A DNA stretch of 12,924 nucleotides from assembly GCA_964398215.1 (NCBI GenBank), contig CAYNNP010000192.1:1-12924 (forward strand), read 5' to 3'. The notes beneath the pieces are model-generated. The model did no database searches, was not told the DNA's origin, and was given only the letters and a program-made list of their open reading frames with translations. Source of the stretch: CAYNNP01 sp964398215. GTDB lineage: Bacteria; Planctomycetota; Planctomycetia; Pirellulales; Pirellulaceae. Of the stretch, positions 1 to 5,905 are shown in pieces. How positions within the stretch are numbered: the first letter of the stretch is position 1; each line of letters begins with the position of its first letter. The translations under genes were made by a program, and so were the position numbers.

Positions 1-236
1 CGTCGCTCGGAGATCGACGGCCACTTTGAAAAGACTGTCTGGTATTGCAGCGTTTTTTGAGTTCATCGAGAAGCGATGCCGATGAACTAACTGCCGAAAT
101 GGCTTTACGCATAGAGGCTCGCGGACAGCGTGTGAATCGGTCAACACTACATTGCGGCGAGATCGTAAAAAGAACGTCCGTTTAGAAACTGATGTTGGAC
201 CTCATCAAGCCAACTGTGAAGCGGCCACAGCATATG
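1..236. other. Left-edge stretch, no supported gene
   Basis: No confident gene is seen here. A perfect 9-bp inverted repeat (60-68 with 80-88, 11-base loop) is present but lacks a T-run on either strand, so it is not a standard terminator. On the minus strand a frame is open from an ATG at 64-66 to the window edge (22 codons), and the hairpin overlaps that ATG. This could be the 5' end of a gene lying mostly outside the window, but 22 codons without a ribosome binding site prove nothing. On the plus strand short open frames enter from the edge and stop at 58-60 and 81-83; either could be the tail of an outside gene. Confidence 0.4.
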
Positions 237-263
237 CTGCCAGCCCACCAACCGTCGGCCTGC

Positions 264-337
264 CGGTGCCGTCAGGCACCGACAGTCGATTAACGGTTGA
301 TTCTGATTCTGTAGACTCTTTACGAGCTACAAAATCA
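264..337 (-). terminator. Two 3' hairpins after pilin copy A
   Basis: Downstream of the leftward pilin stop, the first hairpin pairs 328-337 with 304-313. On the transcribed strand its ten pairs include one G-U wobble, while the copy B equivalent is perfectly Watson-Crick. The second is a GC-rich 7-bp stem, cggtgcc (264-270) with ggcaccg (275-281) and a 4-base loop. Neither has a T-run, so these may act as processing or stability elements or as non-canonical terminators. Conservation in both copies argues that they matter. Confidence 0.55.
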
Positions 338-344
338 CACTGGA

Positions 345-524
345 CTAGTTGCCAGCGATTCCAGCACCAACTTCTGTGAACTTTGCATTCGCTTCGGTTC
401 CGATCGTACCGACAGCAGCCAAGCAAACAACGACGATAAGAGCAAGCATAACGGCGTATTCAACAGCTGTTGGTCCGTCTTCTTCTTTCAGGAAATTGAT
501 GATACTTGTTGTGAAATTTTTCAT
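345..524 (-). CDS. Flp-family type IVb pilin, copy A
   Basis: A 59-residue protein recognisable as a Flp/Fap pilin. A 17-residue leader (MKNFTTSIINFLKEEDG) is followed by PTAVEYAVML, matching the G/xxxxEY prepilin-peptidase site of this family, so cleavage is expected after Gly17 with the conserved Glu at mature position 5. A hydrophobic helix follows (about residues 24-42), then a short polar tail ending AGIAGN. The mature product would be about 42 residues, normal for Flp pilins, which polymerise into thin adhesive fibres assembled by Tad machinery. No tad/cpa gene lies in the window. The start is the only ATG giving a complete leader; upstream is a weak gag-containing Shine-Dalgarno. It differs from copy B at three leader residues (6, 9, 10); the mature parts are identical. 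It is too short for many ORF callers, but the motif makes it a confident call. Confidence 0.9.
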   Translation of the reverse strand: MKNFTTSIINFLKEEDGPTAVEYAVMLALIVVVCLAAVGTIGTEANAKFTEVGAGIAGN

Positions 525-779
525 ATTAGTGAGCTCAAGTTTGGATTTAGTTAAATAGAAATCACGTGTACGAACAGAACAGTTCGTCCACTACCTGACC
601 CTATGTCACAGAACGATAAAATCAAAGGAAACGAAAATTTAGCGTCCCCCTGAGACACATTAACGCTGGCACGCAACAGCTGTGTGCCTTGCAACGATTG
701 TGGAGCCGGGGCCCAGCAATCCTTTGCAATCCCACTGTCTTTAATTTGCAAAACGCGATTCCTTGGATTGACGCAGCAT
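525..779 (-). promoter_or_regulatory. Conserved upstream region of pilin copy A
   Basis: The 255 bases 5' of this pilin match the 256 bases 5' of copy B at roughly 85 percent with almost no gaps, and contain no shared open frame of pilin type. Strongly shared blocks include gagctc just before the start codon, tacctga followed by ctatgtcaca about 70-90 bases upstream, and gagacacattaacgct about 130 bases upstream. This is expected to hold the promoter and 5' leader. I cannot place -35 and -10 boxes with confidence. Part of the similarity may simply reflect recent duplication. Confidence 0.5.
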
Positions 780-831
780 TTGTCTCAAATTCGCGAGCAA
801 TTCGACTGGCTGCTGTCTCGGGGGCTATCCC

Positions 832-975
832 CACCAACTGACGCACCCCAAAGTCAATCTGCGGATGTCGGTTCGGATTACCCAGTTGTCGATCGAAAAA
901 AACGACAACGGTTCAAGGGTCGGGGTCAAAAGTGTTTACGCCATCTCTGATGCGTACGGTCACCCAACAATTTAG
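832..975 (+). pseudogene. Relic fragment of a PhoD-like phosphatase paralogue
   Basis: From 832 to 933 the DNA aligns collinearly with 2351-2458 of the intact phosphatase gene, with one net 6-base in-frame deletion. The frame encodes 34 codons matching residues 87-122 of the intact protein at 27 of 34 positions, including an unbroken run NLRMSVRITQLS. At least seven differences are synonymous (for example cgg/cgc, att/atc, acc/acg, cag/caa), so the fragment comes from a paralogue that diverged under protein-level constraint before breaking. The frame runs on with unrelated or very diverged codons to a TAG at 973-975. The 5' part with Tat signal and the whole catalytic domain are missing, so it cannot be functional as an enzyme. 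Confidence 0.85.
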
Positions 976-1059
976 AATTTGTGGTCAACTTTGCATACCA
1001 CTGGCGGCGCGCCCATCTGCCAGCCCATCATCCGTCGGCAGAGAAACTCCCGACGGTCC

Positions 1060-1130
1060 TGCCGGTGCCATCAGGCACCGGCATTCGATCAACGGTTGAT
1101 TTTGTAAACTCTTTGCGAGCTACAAAATCA
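1060..1130 (-). terminator. Two 3' hairpins after pilin copy B
   Basis: The stem nearest the stop pairs 1121-1130 with 1097-1106: ten perfect base pairs around a 14-base loop that itself contains ctc/gag. The distal stem is tgccggtgcc (1060-1069) with ggcaccggca (1074-1083), ten perfect GC-rich pairs with an atca loop. Both occupy the same places as in copy A. There is no T-run after the distal stem in the leftward direction, so a rho-independent terminator of textbook form is not shown, but strong transcript-end structures are. Confidence 0.6.
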
Positions 1131-1137
1131 CACTGGA

Positions 1138-1317
1138 CTAGTTGCCAGCGATTCCAGCACCGACTTCTGTGAACTTTGCATTCGCTTCGGTTCCGATCGT
1201 ACCGACGGCAGCCAAGCAAACAACAACGATAAGAGCCAGCATAACGGCGTATTCAACAGCCGTTGGTCCATCTTCTTCTTTCAAAAACGCAACGATACTA
1301 TTTGTAAAATTTTTCAT
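1138..1317 (-). CDS. Flp-family type IVb pilin, copy B
   Basis: A 59-residue Flp/Fap pilin with the same architecture as the gene at 345-524: leader MKNFTNSIVAFLKEEDG, predicted prepilin-peptidase cleavage after Gly17, mature start PTAVEYAVML with Glu at position 5, a hydrophobic helix and a short polar C-terminus. The mature sequence is identical to copy A, and only leader residues 6, 9 and 10 differ, so both genes would feed the same filament. It lies 5' of copy A on the same strand, but has its own upstream region and 3' hairpins, so the two look independently transcribed. Pilin paralogues in tandem are common; identical mature products suggest gene dosage or recent homogenisation. Confidence 0.9.
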   Translation of the reverse strand: MKNFTNSIVAFLKEEDGPTAVEYAVMLALIVVVCLAAVGTIGTEANAKFTEVGAGIAGN

Positions 1318-1573
1318 GTTAGTGAGCTCAAGTTGAGATTTAGTTGAATAGAAATCACATGTACGAACAGGACAGTCCGTCCACTACCTGAACCTATGTC
1401 ACAAAACGGCGAAATCAAAGAAAACGAAGATTTGATCAACGCCTGAGACACATTAACGCTGACACGCAACAGTTATTGTGCCTTGTAACAATTGCGGAAC
1501 CGAGGTCCAGGAATTCTTTGTAATCCCACTGTTTTCAATTTGCAAATCACGTTTCCTTGGATTGACGCAGCAT
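1318..1573 (-). promoter_or_regulatory. Conserved upstream region of pilin copy B
   Basis: This is the counterpart of 525-779, about 85 percent identical over 256 bases. Conservation is best near the start codon (agttagtgagctcaag class sequence), around ccactacctga/ctatgtcaca, around gagacacattaacgct, and at the far end around cttggattgacgcagcat. A ggcac...ttgc arrangement inside resembles sigma-54 sites, but its spacing is wrong and differs between the copies (see rejected items). The promoter is presumably in this block. Confidence 0.5.
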
Positions 1574-1657
1574 CTATCCCGAAGGGACGACAGGAGACCC
1601 AGCGCACACAATTCATGTCACCCCTTCGGGGCTACGCGTTCATTTCGATCGCTCAAA

Positions 1658-1681
1658 CCACGGGTTTGCACCCGTGGCTAC
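1658..1681 (-). repeat. Single REP: GTAG plus 8-bp hairpin
   Basis: Read leftward: GTAG, then CCACGGGT, loop GCAA, ACCCGTGG, with eight perfect pairs. It has the same geometry as the rightward element at 1781-1804 but a different stem sequence, so the stem has changed by compensation while GTAG and the 4-base loop length are kept. Confidence 0.7.
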
Positions 1682-1780
1682 AGCATGCCGTCCCTTCGAG
1701 ACTAACGTGATGGCGATCAGAGTCCTTCGGGACTAACATGCTCGCGACCTGACTCCGCAGCCACGAAGTGGCGACATGAT

Positions 1781-1804
1781 GTAGCCATGGGCGCGAGCCC
1801 ATGG
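1781..1804 (+). repeat. Single REP: GTAG plus 8-bp hairpin
   Basis: Read rightward: GTAG, then CCATGGGC, loop GCGA, GCCCATGG. All eight pairs are perfect. It forms an inverted pair with the element at 1658-1681, the arrangement typical of REP doublets. Confidence 0.7.
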
Positions 1805-1827
1805 AACCGAAATCCCAACGACGACGT

Positions 1828-2092
1828 TAGTCCCAAATTCGCGAGTTTGTATCGTCTGTCGTATTGTGAATTACAGCAGGGCGTTTGCCTTCGATTCGTG
1901 TCTCGAAAACAAGGCTATCCCCCGATGGGTCAGGATTATTCAGCGCGGTAAATCACTACGACAAAGCAATAGAGCCCTGGCAGCGCGCAATATGAATGCC
2001 TAGCACCGCAGATGCCCTGCTGAAACCCATGGCTGTTCCAGCTACAATGTCGGCTCAGAAAACGCCGTGTCCTGCACTCTTGGAGCTCCCGC
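1828..2092 (+). promoter_or_regulatory. Upstream region and RBS of phosphatase gene
   Basis: No gene is seen in this stretch. A good Shine-Dalgarno, GGAG at 2082-2085, lies 7 bases before the ATG at 2093 and supports that start. The segment begins with caaattcgcgag (1834-1845) and later has tgtctcg plus ggctatcccc (1899-1922); the same words appear in the same order at 786-832 in front of the phosphatase relic, showing shared ancestry. A promoter cannot be placed reliably by eye. Confidence 0.55.
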
Positions 2093-4426
2093 ATGTCATC
2101 GTTGACTCGACGACTCTCACTCAAACTACTTGGTTTAGGCACTGCATTGGCCGGAGCCGGCAAACGCGCCGTTGGTCAAGAAGCCAAAGCCAAAGCAACC
2201 GACGACCCGACTGTGGGCTGGGCCAATTGTCACGATCGCGTTTGGCTGGGCGCTGAATGCTGGGCCAACCCGATGGAAAACTGGAAGCTTGTTGATGGTG
2301 CAGCGGAATGCACGTCGGCTGGTCCTGATCGAAACATCCACTTGCTGACGCACCAGCTGACGGACCCCAAAGGCAATTTGCGGATGTCGGTTCGCATCAC
2401 GCAATTGTCGGTCGCAAAAACTGACAACGGTGCTGGTTTCAAGGTCGGCGTCAAAAGTGATCTGAACGAGTTCCGCAGCAACGTGTTCGCCAAATCCGGA
2501 ATTCGTGCGGGCGCCTACGACGGAAAATTACTGCTAGGCCGCAAGGAAGTTTCAGTCGACGGGTTAGCCAAACCACAAGACGTGACACTTTTGCTGACTG
2601 GTAAAAACGAAGGCGGGCAGTACGCGTTGACTTTGTTGGCAACCGATTCCAGTGGTAAAGAACTTGGCCGCATCAAAGGCAGCTTTCCAACCGAAGCCGT
2701 TTTGGGCAACGTCTGTGTCTCGAATAACTTCAATGTCAAACCTGGACGAGGTGCCGGAACCCCCAGCGGGGCTCGGTACCAATTTCGCGATTGGCATGTT
2801 TCGGGCAAAGCATTCAAGGTCACGCCGGCCAACGAATTTGGGCCGATCCTATGGTCGATGTACACGCTGAGCGATTCGCGCGGTGACGAAGGATTCGTCA
2901 TGAAGATGAGTGCACTGACCGGGCCTCTGGGCGAATCGGACAACCAAGATGTCGAACTCTTTGTGCAAAAAAACAAAGAATGGAAATCGCTCGGCACGGC
3001 TCCGTTGGACACAGACGCTTGGACGGCAACCTTCCGCATTCCGAACTGGGACGAAACGACTGCCACTCCATACATGCTGGTCTATCGGCACAAAAACAGG
3101 AGCGGTAGCGAAACAGAATCGACTTGGACAGGAACGATCAAAGCGAATCCCACTGGCCGCCCACTGCGACTTGGCGCGCTGACTTGCCAAAACGATTACG
3201 CATTTCCTTATGCGCCCGTTGCCGACAATATCGTGAAGCTTGATCCCGACATGTTGTATTTTTCGGGTGACCAACTGTACGAAAACCATGGTGGTTACGG
3301 AATCATCCGCGAGCCTGCTGAACCTGCGATCCTGAACTATCTGCGAAAGTACTATCAGTTCGGTTGGTCGTTCCGCGAAGCCATGCGTAACGCGCCGACA
3401 GTTTGCCTGCCCGATGATCATGATGTCTTTCAAGGAAACATCTGGGGCGAAGGCGGCGCGGCGATGGACGTTGCTGCCCACGGCGCGTCATCCAACGGCG
3501 GCTATCGCGAGCCAGCTCGGATGGTGAACGCGGTTCATAAAACGAATTGTGCCCACCATCCAGATTTTTACGATCCCACGCCATCAAAGCAGGATATCAG
3601 TGTCTACTACGGTGACTTGGTTTACGGTAACGTCAGCTTCGCGATCTTGGGCGACCGGCAATTCAAAAGCGGCCCCCAGAATGTGGAAACAGGCAGCGGT
3701 CGCGCGGACCACGTAAAAGACCAAAATGTTGACACCGCGTTCTTGGACAAACCAGGTTTGATCCTGTTGGGCGAGCGGCAAGAAAAATTCCTTGAACATT
3801 GGGTGGACGATTGGCGCGGACATGAAATGAAAGTGCTGCTTAGCCAAACCGTTTTTGCTGGCGTCGCGACTCACCACGGAAACTTCAACGGTTACTTAAA
3901 GGCCGATTTGGATTCAGGAGGATGGCCGCAGACGCCTCGTAATCGAGCTGTCCGGATCATCACCAAAGGCATGCCGCTGCATATCAACGGCGATCAACAC
4001 TTGACCAGTTTGGTGCAGTACGGCGTCGACAAACAACGTGACGGTTGCTGGTCGTTTTGCACGCCCGCAATCGCGGCGGGATATCCGCGTTGGTGGCGTC
4101 CCGATGAAGTGAAGATGCCGCATCAGAATCGACCAAGCCATGATTTGCCCAACACCGGCGAGTACTTGGATGGATTCGGAAACAAGGCCTACGTTTACGC
4201 GGTCGGAAATCCCGAAGTCGGAACCGAAAAAAACCGCTACGATCGCGCACACCAAAAGGGCAGCGGTTTTGGTTTGGTTACGATCGACACAACGGCCAAA
4301 ACGTACGCGATCGATTGCTTCCGTTTCTTGGTCGACCCAACCGACGGCAAGCAATCCAATCAATTCCCCGGTTGGCCTGTCGTGATTCATCAGAAAGAAA
4401 ACGCTGGCGAAAACAAATTAGGCTAA
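2093..4426 (+). CDS. Tat-exported PhoD-like alkaline phosphatase/phosphodiesterase
   Basis: A 777-residue protein of the PhoD metallophosphatase family, whose members hydrolyse phosphate mono- and diesters outside the cytoplasm using bound metals. Residues 5-11 (TRRLSLK) followed by a Leu/Gly/Ala-rich stretch form a twin-arginine signal. Residues about 45-245 form an extra beta-rich domain, possibly a concanavalin/LamG-like sandwich, with the motif NWKLVDGAAEC at 63-73. Residues about 248-350 look like the Ig-like domain that precedes PhoD cores. The catalytic part has metal-ligand-type motifs: LTCQNDY (363-369), GDQLYE (392-397), DDHDVF (441-446), LGDRQF (519-524), THHGN (593-597) and NGDQHL (632-637). 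The first Asp of classical PhoD appears as the QND segment, so ligand assignment is approximate. It is longer than classical PhoD because of the N-terminal domain. GGAG 7 bases upstream fixes the start. It probably forms an operon with the DUF1080 gene 52 bases downstream. A decayed paralogue fragment lies at 832-933. Confidence 0.88.
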   Translation: MSSLTRRLSLKLLGLGTALAGAGKRAVGQEAKAKATDDPTVGWANCHDRVWLGAECWANPMENWKLVDGAAECTSAGPDRNIHLLTHQLTDPKGNLRMSVRITQLSVAKTDNGAGFKVGVKSDLNEFRSNVFAKSGIRAGAYDGKLLLGRKEVSVDGLAKPQDVTLLLTGKNEGGQYALTLLATDSSGKELGRIKGSFPTEAVLGNVCVSNNFNVKPGRGAGTPSGARYQFRDWHVSGKAFKVTPANEFGPILWSMYTLSDSRGDEGFVMKMSALTGPLGESDNQDVELFVQKNKEWKSLGTAPLDTDAWTATFRIPNWDETTATPYMLVYRHKNRSGSETESTWTGTIKANPTGRPLRLGALTCQNDYAFPYAPVADNIVKLDPDMLYFSGDQLYENHGGYGIIREPAEPAILNYLRKYYQFGWSFREAMRNAPTVCLPDDHDVFQGNIWGEGGAAMDVAAHGASSNGGYREPARMVNAVHKTNCAHHPDFYDPTPSKQDISVYYGDLVYGNVSFAILGDRQFKSGPQNVETGSGRADHVKDQNVDTAFLDKPGLILLGERQEKFLEHWVDDWRGHEMKVLLSQTVFAGVATHHGNFNGYLKADLDSGGWPQTPRNRAVRIITKGMPLHINGDQHLTSLVQYGVDKQRDGCWSFCTPAIAAGYPRWWRPDEVKMPHQNRPSHDLPNTGEYLDGFGNKAYVYAVGNPEVGTEKNRYDRAHQKGSGFGLVTIDTTAKTYAIDCFRFLVDPTDGKQSNQFPGWPVVIHQKENAGENKLG

Positions 4427-4478
4427 GCACATCATTTCCCCTCGCCCTGTCCTTTATCCCTCCCCAAGCAAACTGATC

Positions 4479-5783
4479 ATGATCCAAAAACTGACTCCTG
4501 GTTTCATCGCACTCATCGCGCTCTCATTCATTTCAACTGCCAGTGCTGACACGCCACCCGATGGATTTGTTGCACTCTTTAACGGCCAAGACCTTGAGGG
4601 CTGGACAGCTCGCCCGCACTTTAGTCCGATCAAAATGGACGCGATGTCGGAAGACGAGCGTAAGGCAAAGCATGATGAATGGTTTGCTGATGCCAAGAAA
4701 CATTGGACGGTCGAAAATGGTGAACTCGTCAATGATGGACACGGTGCGTACTTGACGACTCTCAAGGATTATCGTGATTTCGAGTTCATGATTGAATACA
4801 AAACGGTTGCCAAAGCGGACAGTGGCATTTACTTGAAAGCGTCACCTCAGGTTCAAATTTGGGATTCAACCGAAGAAGCAAAGTTCAAGATTGGAGCCGA
4901 CCTTGGAAGTGGCGGTCTCTGGAACAACAGCAAGGGAGCGAAAGGAAAGGATCCTCTGGCGTTGGCAGACAAACCGTTTGGCGAGTGGAACAGTTTCTAT
5001 ATTCGTCAAGTTGGTGCCAGAACCACTGTCAAACTCAATGGCAAGCTTGTTGTCGACAATGCGATCATGGAAAACTACTGGAACCGAAAATTGCCTCTCT
5101 TCAATACCGGCCCGATCCAATTGCAAACGCACGGCGGCGAAATTCGCTGGCGTAATATTTACATTCGCGAATTGTCGCCCCGCCAGTCGGCCGCTGCACT
5201 GGCTGGTTCCGATACGGACTTCAAAGCTGTTTTTGATGGCGAGACGCTCAATGGCTGGCAAGGCGCGACCGACAACTACGAAGTCGTCGATGGTGCAATC
5301 CAATGCAAGAAAGGAAAGGGCGGCATGCTGCTGACCGAAAAAGAGTACTCGGATTTTGTTGTGCGGCTTGAATTCAAAGTTCCGCCCGGAGGCAACAACG
5401 GCTTGGCGATTCGATCCAGTGGAAGCGGTGACCCTGCGTACCAAGCAATGTGCGAACTGCAAGTCCTGGATTCGGAAGCGAAAAAGTACGCCAAATTAGA
5501 CAAGCGACAGTACCACGGTTCAGCCTACGGAATCGCCGCCGCCACACGAGGTTACTTGCGTGAACCCGGCCAATGGAATTATCAACAGGTCACCGTAAAA
5601 GGTAGCACGATCAAGGTCGAACTGAACGGCACTGTGATTTTGGACTCGGACGTTTCAAAGGTCACTGAATACATGGGCAACCGTCCGCACCCAGGCAAAG
5701 ATCGCAAATCAGGATTCTTTGGCTTCGCTGGACATGGCGATGCGGTCGCGTTCAAAAACGTTCGCATCAAGTCGCTGAAGTAG
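4479..5783 (+). CDS. Secreted tandem DUF1080 (3-keto-disaccharide hydrolase-like) protein
   Basis: A 434-residue protein. A Sec signal peptide (residues 1-23) ends in ASA before Asp24. Two DUF1080 domains follow: residues about 28-232 (GFVALFNGQDLEGW, WTVENGEL, YRDFEF, DSGIYLK, FGEWNSF) and about 247-434 (KAVFDGETLNGW, YEVVDGAIQC, YSDFVVRLEFK, NNGLAIRS, PGQWNYQQVTV). Each has the family landmarks: an opening L/F-x-G-x-x-L-x-G-W, a D/N-G turn, and a closing K/R-N-V/I-x-I-K/R strand. The family is a concanavalin-like sandwich, and characterised members hydrolyse 3-keto-glycosides such as 3-keto-trehalose; such genes are greatly expanded in planctomycetes. Domain 1 is interrupted by a charged insertion at about residues 48-75. 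Location is periplasmic or outer surface. The short gap to the phosphatase gene implies co-transcription. The substrate cannot be deduced. Confidence 0.88.
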   Translation: MIQKLTPGFIALIALSFISTASADTPPDGFVALFNGQDLEGWTARPHFSPIKMDAMSEDERKAKHDEWFADAKKHWTVENGELVNDGHGAYLTTLKDYRDFEFMIEYKTVAKADSGIYLKASPQVQIWDSTEEAKFKIGADLGSGGLWNNSKGAKGKDPLALADKPFGEWNSFYIRQVGARTTVKLNGKLVVDNAIMENYWNRKLPLFNTGPIQLQTHGGEIRWRNIYIRELSPRQSAAALAGSDTDFKAVFDGETLNGWQGATDNYEVVDGAIQCKKGKGGMLLTEKEYSDFVVRLEFKVPPGGNNGLAIRSSGSGDPAYQAMCELQVLDSEAKKYAKLDKRQYHGSAYGIAAATRGYLREPGQWNYQQVTVKGSTIKVELNGTVILDSDVSKVTEYMGNRPHPGKDRKSGFFGFAGHGDAVAFKNVRIKSLK

Positions 5784-5821
5784 CTCAGTCAACCGCGCGG
5801 TCGCAAATTCCCCGCAATGAA

Positions 5822-5852
5822 TCTCTCTCGCCGTCATCGATGGCGAGAGAGA
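5822..5852. terminator. Hairpin between convergent genes
   Basis: An 11-bp perfect stem (5822-5832 with 5842-5852) around a 9-base loop sits 38 bases after the DUF1080 stop and 53 bases beyond the stop of the leftward AsmA-like gene. It has no clear T-run on either side. Position between converging transcripts and the long stem favour a bidirectional terminator. Confidence 0.65.
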
Positions 5853-5905
5853 ATCTATGAACTCAAAATCTCTCTGCCTGCGAGATCTACTTCGCGGCGA
5901 TCCGG

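Larger units (their letters stand above)
237..779. repeat. Pilin unit duplication, copy A
   Basis: This is the first of two direct copies of a pilin-containing unit; the second is 1017-1573. The left border is clear at a shared stretch beginning ctgccagccca, and the right border at a shared gcagcat. The copies match through the 3' hairpins, the coding region (about 91 percent by hand count) and about 255 bases upstream of the gene (about 85 percent). Copy B has about 16 extra bases near its left end. After the right border copy A continues into caaattcgcgag, a 12-mer that recurs at 1834-1845 beyond the REP cluster in copy B, so the ancestral unit was longer than the part that aligns directly. 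Confidence 0.85.
1017..1573. repeat. Pilin unit duplication, copy B
   Basis: This is the second direct copy of the unit at 237-779, spaced 793 bases from it gene to gene. It carries its own pilin, conserved upstream region and 3' hairpins. Compared with copy A it has about 16 additional bases at 1040-1056, creating an extra 7-bp inverted repeat (1032-1038 with 1050-1056). At its right border (1573) the similarity to copy A stops abruptly where the REP hairpin cluster begins. Confidence 0.85.
1574..1827. repeat. Cluster of GTAG-headed REP-type hairpins
   Basis: About 250 bases rich in short perfect hairpins. On the minus strand GTAG (1678-1681) precedes an 8-bp stem with a 4-base loop (1658-1677), and GTAG (1632-1635) precedes CCCC-gaa-GGGG (1621-1631). 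On the plus strand GTAG (1781-1784) precedes ccatgggc-gcga-gcccatgg (1785-1804), and GCAG (1757-1760) precedes ccac-gaa-gtgg. Further small stems lie at 1577-1587 and 1721-1734. The motif gggactaac recurs (1729-1737), with a variant at 1695-1703 and an inverted copy at 1825-1833. A GTAG tetranucleotide followed by a palindrome is the hallmark of REP elements mobilised by RAYT (Y1 REP-associated) transposases. No RAYT gene is in the window, so these would be moved in trans. Confidence 0.75.

Noticed and set aside
1..66. Leftward open frame of 22 codons from an ATG at 64-66 to the window edge
   Set aside because: Too short to judge, no ribosome binding site, and the ATG is inside a perfect hairpin. 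It may be the 5' end of a real gene, but the window does not show enough.
684..950. 88-codon rightward frame between the pilins
   Set aside because: It overlaps the phosphatase relic in a different frame and has no recognisable features. The homology with the intact phosphatase is in another frame.
1440..1500. Sigma-54-like ggcac...ttgc upstream of the pilins
   Set aside because: The spacer between the boxes is 7 bases in copy A and 8 in copy B, instead of the required 5, so it cannot be a standard -24/-12 promoter.
1574..1827. Possible CRISPR array
   Set aside because: The repeats are short palindromes of differing sequence, in both orientations, without constant repeat and spacer lengths. 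They fit REP elements instead.
1936..2163. 75-codon leftward frame overlapping the phosphatase start
   Set aside because: It overlaps the start of a strongly supported gene and has no motif or ribosome binding site.
2515..3075. Long leftward open frame inside the phosphatase gene
   Set aside because: It lies wholly antisense to the well-supported phosphatase frame and its translation shows no family motif. The same applies to the long antisense frames at 2849-3481 and 3914-4390.
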